The translations under genes and the position numbers were made by a program. A stretch of DNA of 18,758 nucleotides from Chloroflexota bacterium (lineage in GTDB: Bacteria; Chloroflexota; UBA11872): positions 1 through 18,758 of the forward strand of contig JAPPFO010000156.1 of NCBI GenBank assembly GCA_028875175.1. Direction: 5' to 3'. The notes beneath the pieces were generated by a model. That model saw only the letters and a program-made list of their open reading frames with translations, had not been told where the DNA came from and made no database searches. Position 1 is the stretch's first letter. The number at the start of each line of letters is the position of its first letter. Shown in pieces: positions 13,639-18,758 of the stretch.

Positions 13639-14247
13639 CTAGGGACTCAGGTAACCGAGTCGCACGGCCTCTTCAATGAGGCTGCGCGCGAAGCCCCACA
13701 GAGCCTTTGAGCCGTCGGCAATGTGGGCGTTGACGGTGAGGACCTGGTCGCGGGTGACGCCGTGTTGGCGCCAGGCCTGGCCCTGGGTGTGGAAGTTGAG
13801 GAGCAGGGGTTGGAGACGGTCAAGGGCAGCGGCGAAGCGGGCTTCGGTCGTCTGGCGGGCCTCGAACTCCTCCCAGAGTCTCCGGAGGTTGCGTCCCTGA
13901 TCAGGCGGGAGGAGGCCGTATAAGCGGTCCGCGGCTGCACGCTCGAGTGCGGGCTGCTGGGCCTTGGCCTCCTCGTCGTAGACAAAGGCATCGCCAGCGT
14001 CGATTTCCACGATGTCATGCACCAGCAGCATGGCAATGACGCGGGAGATATCGGTACCCGGCGGCGCGTAGTCCGCCAGAACCAGCGCGAACATGGTGAC
14101 GTGCCAGCCGTGTTCGGCGTCGTTCTCGCGGCGATTCGCTGACGGAATGAGATTGCGACGCAGCACGCCCTTGGCCTTGTCGAGCTCCAGCAGGAACTCG
14201 ACCCGGCGTTGCAGGTGGGCGTCGGCGGCCGGCGCTTCGGCGCTCAG
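13639..14247 (-). CDS. HD-domain hydrolase (YfbR/HDDC2-like 5'-nucleotidase)
   Basis: This is a metal-dependent phosphohydrolase of the HD superfamily, closest to the YfbR/HDDC2 group that dephosphorylates deoxynucleoside monophosphates. Motifs are RRENDAEHGWH (H46), LLVHDIVEIDAGD (H77, D78) and AALDRLQPLL (D143). The first ATG/GTG/TTG start in frame is GTG at 14166, which would give 175 residues but remove the first helix. The frame stays open above it with family-like sequence (LQRRVEFLLELDKAKGV), and a CTG at 14247 overlaps the stop of the upstream gene as CTGA. That start gives 202 residues, the usual length of YfbR. I therefore annotate the CTG start; the GTG is the conservative choice. 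Translation is probably coupled to the upstream quinone reductase. Confidence 0.8.
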   Translation of the reverse strand: MSAEAPAADAHLQRRVEFLLELDKAKGVLRRNLIPSANRRENDAEHGWHVTMFALVLADYAPPGTDISRVIAMLLVHDIVEIDAGDAFVYDEEAKAQQPALERAAADRLYGLLPPDQGRNLRRLWEEFEARQTTEARFAAALDRLQPLLLNFHTQGQAWRQHGVTRDQVLTVNAHIADGSKALWGFARSLIEEAVRLGYLSP

Positions 14248-15212
14248 GGAATCAGGAGCACCTTGCCGCTGGTTTCACGGCCTTGGAGGGCAATGTGCGC
14301 CTCGGCGGCGTCGGCCAGCGAGACTTCGCGGTCGATCATGAGGGTCAGTTCGCCGGCCGCGACCCAGGACAAGACATCGCCCGCGCGCCATTCCAGCTCG
14401 TCGCGCGTGAGCGTGTAGTGGCCCAGGCTGGGGCGGGTGAGGAAAAGCGAGCCCTTAGCGTTGAGGATCTGCGGGTTCAGTTCCGGCACCGGGCCGCTGG
14501 ATGCGCCATAGAGGGCCAGCAGTCCCCGCGGCTTGAGGCAATCGAAGCTGCGCTCGTAGGTGGCAGCGCCGACGCCGTCGTAGACGACTTCGACACCGGC
14601 GCCGTCGGTCAGGCGGCGGACTTCTTCGAGGAAGTCCGCTTCGGTGTAGATGATCACGTCATCGGCGCCAGCCTCCGCGGCAATCTCGGCCTTGGCGGGG
14701 GTTCCGGCGGTGGCGATGACGCGGGCCCCGGCGCGCGTGGCCATCTGGCTCAGCAAGCGCCCCACGCCGCCGGCGCCAGCGTGCACAACGGCGGTGTGAC
14801 CGGCGGCCAGCGGATAGGTGCTGTGGGCCAGGTAGTGCGCGGTCATGCCCTGGAGCATGGCGGCGGCGGCCTGTCGCGTGTCGATGGCGTCGGGCAGCTT
14901 GATGAGTTGCGCGGCCGGGACAGCCTGTAGGTCGGCGTAAGAACCCAGGTGCATGGCGTGGGCGACGCGGTCGCCAACCGCAAGGTCGCTGACCTCGGAT
15001 CCGACGGCCTCGACGACGCCGGCGCCTTCCATGCCCAGGGTGAAGGGCGGGTCGAGCGGATACAGGCCGCTGCGCTGGTAAGTGTCGATGTAGTTGACGC
15101 CTATGGCCTCGATTCGGATGACCGCCTCGTCCGCGGCCGGACTGGGATCGGCGATGGACTTGTACGAAAGGGCTTCCGGTCCGCCCGGCTGGTTGACGCG
15201 AATGGCCTGCAT
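14244..15212 (-). CDS. qor: NADPH:quinone oxidoreductase (zeta-crystallin-like, QOR)
   Basis: The 322-residue enzyme is a zinc-free medium-chain dehydrogenase/reductase. It reduces quinones by one-electron transfer from NADPH. Features are MQAIRVNQPGGPEALSYKSI, GVNYIDTYQRSGLYPLDPPF, TLGMEGAGVVEAVG, AAAAMLQGMTAHYLAHSTYP, the coenzyme motif HAGAGGVGRLLSQMA (145-151 AGAGGVG), GADDVIIYTEADF, VYDGVGAATYERSFDCLKPRG and the C-terminal ETSGKVLLIP. The structural-zinc cysteine lobe is absent, as expected for QOR. Length matches E. coli Qor (327). The ATG at 15212 follows a G-rich ribosome binding site (TAGGGGGGATTCA). It overlaps the HD-domain gene by four bases and is divergent from the MFS gene at 15289. 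Confidence 0.92.
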   Translation of the reverse strand: MQAIRVNQPGGPEALSYKSIADPSPAADEAVIRIEAIGVNYIDTYQRSGLYPLDPPFTLGMEGAGVVEAVGSEVSDLAVGDRVAHAMHLGSYADLQAVPAAQLIKLPDAIDTRQAAAAMLQGMTAHYLAHSTYPLAAGHTAVVHAGAGGVGRLLSQMATRAGARVIATAGTPAKAEIAAEAGADDVIIYTEADFLEEVRRLTDGAGVEVVYDGVGAATYERSFDCLKPRGLLALYGASSGPVPELNPQILNAKGSLFLTRPSLGHYTLTRDELEWRAGDVLSWVAAGELTLMIDREVSLADAAEAHIALQGRETSGKVLLIP

Positions 15213-15288
15213 TGAATCCCCCTAAGGCACGACTGCTTGCCTCATTGTCCACGTTCGAGCCAAGCGTTGTGTCTTAGCATGCGCGCTC

Positions 15289-16533
15289 GTGCAACCCACG
15301 GGCGCGCTCAACACCCTGACGTCGCTGATTCCGCGCGTCTATCTCCCGGCCTTTCTCAGCTCGGTCGCCACCGGCATGCTGGTGCCCACGCTGCCGTTGT
15401 TCGTCGCCGACCTGGTCCGGGATCCCGCGACCGGCCAGGAGAACATCACGCTGGTCGGTCTGGCCGTGGGGATGGCGGCTCTGGGCACGCTGATGTGGAC
15501 ACTGCCAGCGGGGCTGCTTCTGAATCGGATTTCGGAGTGGATGGGCCAGACCGCGGGCCTGGCGGTTATGGCCGGGGCCGTGATGGTGCTAGCGCTTTCG
15601 CCGCCGTACTCGGTACTGGTGGTTGCCCGGCTGCTGATGGGCGCCGGGATGGGCCTGTGGGCGTTGTCGCGCATGCAGTACATGCGGCGAGTGACCCCGC
15701 GACACCAGCGCGGGCGCATCATGTCGCTCTTCGGTGGAACGAACCGCATCGGCATGTTCGTCGGACCCGGACTCGGCGGAACCATGGCCAGCACGCTGGG
15801 TTACGAAGCGATGTTCCTGATCGCCGGCGCGTGCATGGCCGTTAGCCTGCTTCCGGCGGTGGCCTACCGGGACGCGCCTGACAGCGATAGGCGCAGCAGT
15901 CAGTCGGCCGTCAGCCTGCTTCGTGGGCTTGGAGCCACCCTGCAGGCACGTCGAAGCATCCTGCTCAGGGCCGGAACCGGCCACATCTTTGCCCAGTCCA
16001 TCCGCTCGGGCCGGCCGGTCGTATTGCCGTTGTACGGCGCGTTTGCGCTGGGGTTGAACGAGCAGGAGATCGGATTGGCCGTTAGCGCCTCGGCGGCCAT
16101 CGACATGACGCTTTTTCCGCTGGCTGGCTACCTGATGGATCACTTCGGCCGGAAGTTCGCCATTGTCCCGTCGTTTGCGTTGTTCAGTGCATCGATGGCG
16201 CTATTGAGCCAAGCTCGGGACTTTACGGGGCTCGTCCTGATCGGGCTCCTGATCGGGTTCTCTAATGGAATCGGGTCAGGCTCGATGCTCACCCTGGGGA
16301 CCGACTACACGCCGTCGGAGCGGCCGGGCGAGTTCCTGGCGATTTGGCGCCTGGTCGGGGGGATTGGCGAAATGGGCGGGCCGGTAGTCGTGGGCGGCGT
16401 GACCGACCTCTTCGGCCTGATGCTGGCCCCGTTCTTCGTAGCTGCGCTCGGATTGTGCGGGGCGCTGACCTTCGGCTTTTTTGTCCCTGAAACGCTAGAG
16501 AAACAACCGACGGCGTCAGACGCTGAACCGTGA
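15289..16533 (+). CDS. Major facilitator superfamily (MFS) transporter
   Basis: The 414-residue inner-membrane protein has about 12 hydrophobic segments in two halves with a hydrophilic central loop near residues 195-225 (YRDAPDSDRRSSQSAVS). The C-half carries the MFS loop motif GYLMDHFGRKFAIVPS. The N-half equivalent is degenerate (LLNRISEWMGQTAGL). GRIMSLFGGTNRIGMFVGPGLGG lies in helices 4-5. The N-terminus LIPRVYLPAFLSSVATGMLVPTLPLFV is a typical first helix. The pattern fits drug/proton-antiporter-like MFS proteins, but the substrate is unknown. The start is GTG at 15289 without a clear ribosome binding site; a TAGCAT box eight bases upstream would allow a leaderless transcript. DUF2461 follows 45 bases downstream. 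Confidence 0.88.
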   Translation: MQPTGALNTLTSLIPRVYLPAFLSSVATGMLVPTLPLFVADLVRDPATGQENITLVGLAVGMAALGTLMWTLPAGLLLNRISEWMGQTAGLAVMAGAVMVLALSPPYSVLVVARLLMGAGMGLWALSRMQYMRRVTPRHQRGRIMSLFGGTNRIGMFVGPGLGGTMASTLGYEAMFLIAGACMAVSLLPAVAYRDAPDSDRRSSQSAVSLLRGLGATLQARRSILLRAGTGHIFAQSIRSGRPVVLPLYGAFALGLNEQEIGLAVSASAAIDMTLFPLAGYLMDHFGRKFAIVPSFALFSASMALLSQARDFTGLVLIGLLIGFSNGIGSGSMLTLGTDYTPSERPGEFLAIWRLVGGIGEMGGPVVVGGVTDLFGLMLAPFFVAALGLCGALTFGFFVPETLEKQPTASDAEP

Positions 16534-16578
16534 TCGGAGTTGGTAACGTGACTCAAGGCGGGCTCCCGGAGATTCTGG

Positions 16579-17268
16579 ATGTCGGATTCCTTCGCGGGGT
16601 TCCCGCCCGAAGGTCTTGACTTTCTCCGAGACCTTGCTGACAACAACAACAAGCCCTGGTTCGAGGCCAACCGGCGCGGATTTGAGGAGCGGCTGCTGGG
16701 GCCCGGGCGGCTGTTTGTCGTGGCGATGGGCATGGCGCTGTCGGAGTTCGCGCCGGGGATTCACGCCGAGCCGCGAGTAAGCGGGTCGATATTTCGCATC
16801 CATCGCGACACCCGGTTCAGCCGGGACAAGCGGCCCTACAAAAGCCACTTCGACATGTGGTTCTGGCAGGGGAATCGGCACAGCCGTGACTGCCCGGGCT
16901 ACTTTCTCCGGCTTGAGCCGAATCGCCTGAAAGTAGGCGCCGGACGGTATCGGTTTGACAAGGAGCCGTTGCAGGCCTTTCGAGCTGCCGTCGCCGACGA
17001 TCGTCGCGGAGCGGCGCTGGAACGCGCGCTTGAGCAAGTGCGAGCGGTAGGAGGCGAGGTCGGCGGGGAGCACTACAAACGGGTACCGCGCGGGTTCGCG
17101 CCGCATCACCCGCGGGCGGATTTGCTGCGGTACCGGGCGCTGCACGCGTGGATCGATGGACCATTGCCGCTACAGGCGCACACGGCCGATTTCGTTGAGT
17201 ACTGTGCCGAGCGCTGCCGCATGCTTTCGCCGGCGCAGCGTTGGATACTGGACCTGTATGACTGGTAG
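16579..17268 (+). CDS. DUF2461 family protein
   Basis: The 229-residue protein matches DUF2461 (TIGR02453). Its features are FPPEGLDFLRDLADNNNKPW then FEANRRGFEERL at the N-terminus, FRIHRDTRFSRDKRPYKSHF (72-91) as the central conserved block, GYFLRLEPNRLKVGAGRYRF, and LLRYRALHAWID near the C-terminus. The family has no established biochemical role. There is no signal peptide. GGAG lies seven bases before the ATG. It sits between the MFS and DUF3500 genes with 45- and 33-base gaps, so these three are probably co-transcribed. Confidence 0.9.
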   Translation: MSDSFAGFPPEGLDFLRDLADNNNKPWFEANRRGFEERLLGPGRLFVVAMGMALSEFAPGIHAEPRVSGSIFRIHRDTRFSRDKRPYKSHFDMWFWQGNRHSRDCPGYFLRLEPNRLKVGAGRYRFDKEPLQAFRAAVADDRRGAALERALEQVRAVGGEVGGEHYKRVPRGFAPHHPRADLLRYRALHAWIDGPLPLQAHTADFVEYCAERCRMLSPAQRWILDLYDW

Positions 17269-17301
17269 CGAGCCGACGGCGGCGAGAGAGAGCGTGCTCC
17301 G

Positions 17302-18312
17302 ATGACGACGACGGACATCACCACGGCCTCGCGCGCCGTAGCCGTAGCCGCCGAGATGGCCGAGGCGGCTCAGGCGTTCGTTGATTCGCTGGACGCCGCC
17401 CAGCGGGACGTGGCGACGTTTCCCTTCGAGGGCGGCGAGCGCTTCCTGTGGCACTACACGCCGGTTGAACGCAACGGCCTGCGGCTGAAGGAGATGACGA
17501 GGGCTCAGCGTGCGGCGGCGTTTCGAATGATGAACACGGCCCTGAGTTCGCATGGAGCCGAAAAGGCCAGGGAGATCATCGAGTTGGAAGCCATCCTGGA
17601 CGAGTGGGAGGGCATCCAAGACACGCGGATGCACTGGCTGCGCGATCCCGAGATCTACTACTTCAGCGTGTTTGGTCAGCCGGGCGGCGAGGCGCCCTGG
17701 GGCTGGCGGGCTGGCGGACATCACATCGGGATACACGCCACCGTAATTGCGAACTCCTACGTGTCGGTACTGCCGTTGTTCCTGGGCGCGAATCCGGCGG
17801 AGGTTCGGCACGGCGAGAACAAGGGCGTCCGAACGCTACCCGAGGAAGAGGATTTGGCGCGCGAGCTGCTGGGTCGGCTGGATGCCGAGCAGAAGGCGGT
17901 GGCGATCGTGGATCCGGTGGCGCCGGACGACATCCTGACGAAGAACTACCGGGTGGCCGACCCTGACGAGATTCCCGGTGGGGGAATCTCGCTGGCTGAG
18001 TTGCGGGACGGGCAGCGGGACGGACTGATCGGGCTGCTTCGACACTATGTCGAGCGAAAGACTGCGGACCTGGCGGCCAACGAGTGGCGCAAGATCGAGC
18101 AGGACGGGCTGGATGGCGTCCGGTTCCTGTGGGCCGGTCCGGAAGCCCGTGGCGCCGGGCACTATTACGCGCTTGCCGGGCCCTCCTTTGTGATCGAGTA
18201 CGACAACACGCAGAACGAGGCGAACCACATTCACTCGGTCATGCGGAGCTACACCGGCGACTGGGGCGAGGATCTGCTGGCAGCGCACTACGCGAACGGG
18301 CATCACCACTAG
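17302..18312 (+). CDS. DUF3500 family protein
   Basis: The 336-residue protein fits DUF3500. After an alanine-rich N-terminal helix it has FPFEGGERFLWHYTPVERNG, LRLKEMTRAQRAAAFRMMNTAL, DPEIYYFSVFG, WGWRAGGHHIGIHATV, VSVLPLFLGANPAEVRHGEN, and the C-terminal EYDNTQNEANHIHSVMRSY then DWGEDLLAAHY. The clustered histidines (GGHHIGIH, NHIHS) suggest a metal site, which is my inference. The function is unknown. No secretion signal is evident, though some family members are exported. It is the last gene of the MFS-DUF2461-DUF3500 set. Confidence 0.9.
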   Translation: MTTTDITTASRAVAVAAEMAEAAQAFVDSLDAAQRDVATFPFEGGERFLWHYTPVERNGLRLKEMTRAQRAAAFRMMNTALSSHGAEKAREIIELEAILDEWEGIQDTRMHWLRDPEIYYFSVFGQPGGEAPWGWRAGGHHIGIHATVIANSYVSVLPLFLGANPAEVRHGENKGVRTLPEEEDLARELLGRLDAEQKAVAIVDPVAPDDILTKNYRVADPDEIPGGGISLAELRDGQRDGLIGLLRHYVERKTADLAANEWRKIEQDGLDGVRFLWAGPEARGAGHYYALAGPSFVIEYDNTQNEANHIHSVMRSYTGDWGEDLLAAHYANGHHH

Positions 18313-18471
18313 TCCTTCTCCGGCTCTAACGCGGGAGATCTGCTACGGCTGCGGCGCGGGCAGTCGGCTGGCAGGGCAAGGGAATCGGGGCGGGAAGCGT
18401 CCCAGAGCGTCCACAGATTTCTGTAATTCCGCCATACTTGGCCACCGGGACATCATCGGGTGGGTTCCAGG

Positions 18472-18758
18472 ATGGCTCGAATGACAAGTCGGCTCACACT
18501 CGATCTCGACACGCCCGTTCAACGGCGGCTGAAGGCGATTGCGGCACTCAAGGGAATCAGCATGCGTCGCTATTGCCAGGCAGCCATCGAACGGGAACTA
18601 GCTCGTGACGAAGCGCAGGGATTCGAAGCTCTGCCCTTTGGACACGAGGCTCTCGACCGGCTGGCCGCTCTCCGCACAGCGACGTTCGGAGACGAGGCGT
18701 TGAGTGGCGACTCGGCAGACTTCATTCGTGAGTCTCGGGCCGCGCGCACTGACTCGTG
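18472..18758 (+). CDS. Ribbon-helix-helix antitoxin (VapB/FitA-like), 3' end outside window
   Basis: An ATG at 18472 opens a frame to the window end (95 codons, no stop yet). The N-terminus MARMTSRLTLDLDTPVQRRL then KAIAALKGISMRRYCQAAIE is a ribbon-helix-helix fold: a short strand (RLTLDLD), helix A and helix B. The tail ALSGDSADFIRESRAARTD resembles the toxin-binding end of VapB-type antitoxins, which are often followed by PIN-domain VapC RNases. An ATG at 18481 is an alternative start. The preceding 159 bases hold no other gene. The partner toxin would lie just past the window. Confidence 0.7.
   Translation, partial: MARMTSRLTLDLDTPVQRRLKAIAALKGISMRRYCQAAIERELARDEAQGFEALPFGHEALDRLAALRTATFGDEALSGDSADFIRESRAARTDS

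Overview
The window is a GC-rich bacterial chromosome segment with short intergenic gaps, many GTG/TTG starts, small toxin-antitoxin genes and intergenic palindromic repeats. The mix of DUF3500, DUF2461, DUF6226, cyclase-family hydrolases, an amidohydrolase-2 protein and an LdhH-type lactate dehydrogenase suggests an uncultured free-living or symbiotic bacterium of the Chloroflexota/Actinomycetota sort. No rRNA, tRNA or phylogenetic marker is present, so this placement is weak.

Layout. Positions 1-2500 are an accessory patch: the zinc-finger end of a helicase-like gene, then minus-strand genes of visibly lower GC. These are a CoiA-like nuclease, a small membrane protein, an uncertain ORF, a decayed gene with an in-frame amber codon, and an orphan HigA antitoxin. 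A DUF6226 gene follows (2652-3272). Positions 3273-4158 hold no gene but are packed with direct and inverted repeats, including a MITE-like unit. Next come nhaA (4159-5412), a gap with a 72-bp palindrome, and a two-gene plus-strand operon: a Gfo/Idh/MocA dehydrogenase and a 718-residue LutB-LutA fusion (LdhH type).

From 9096 to 11832 the minus strand carries a cyclase-family hydrolase, a sorbitol-dehydrogenase-like zinc dehydrogenase, a redoxin gene and a small coiled-coil membrane protein. The redoxin gene is interrupted by one in-frame TGA exactly where the resolving or peroxidatic cysteine of a CxxC motif should be. The frame is otherwise intact and two hairpins follow the TGA, so I read it as a candidate selenocysteine (UxxC) protein. 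An amidohydrolase-2 gene diverges from the cyclase gene at 11993.

From 13075 to 15212 (minus strand) lie a hicBA pair, an HD-domain nucleotidase-like gene that seems to start with CTG overlapping the stop of the gene before it, and an NADPH:quinone reductase. From 15289 to 18312 (plus strand) lie an MFS transporter, a DUF2461 gene and a DUF3500 gene. The window ends inside a ribbon-helix-helix antitoxin.

Functionally, the centre looks like oxidative catabolism of small hydroxy acids or sugar-derived compounds: three dehydrogenases, two metal hydrolases and a redoxin. The flanks are enriched in toxin-antitoxin genes and repeats. The strongest item for follow-up is the candidate selenoprotein at 9404-9910 (minus).
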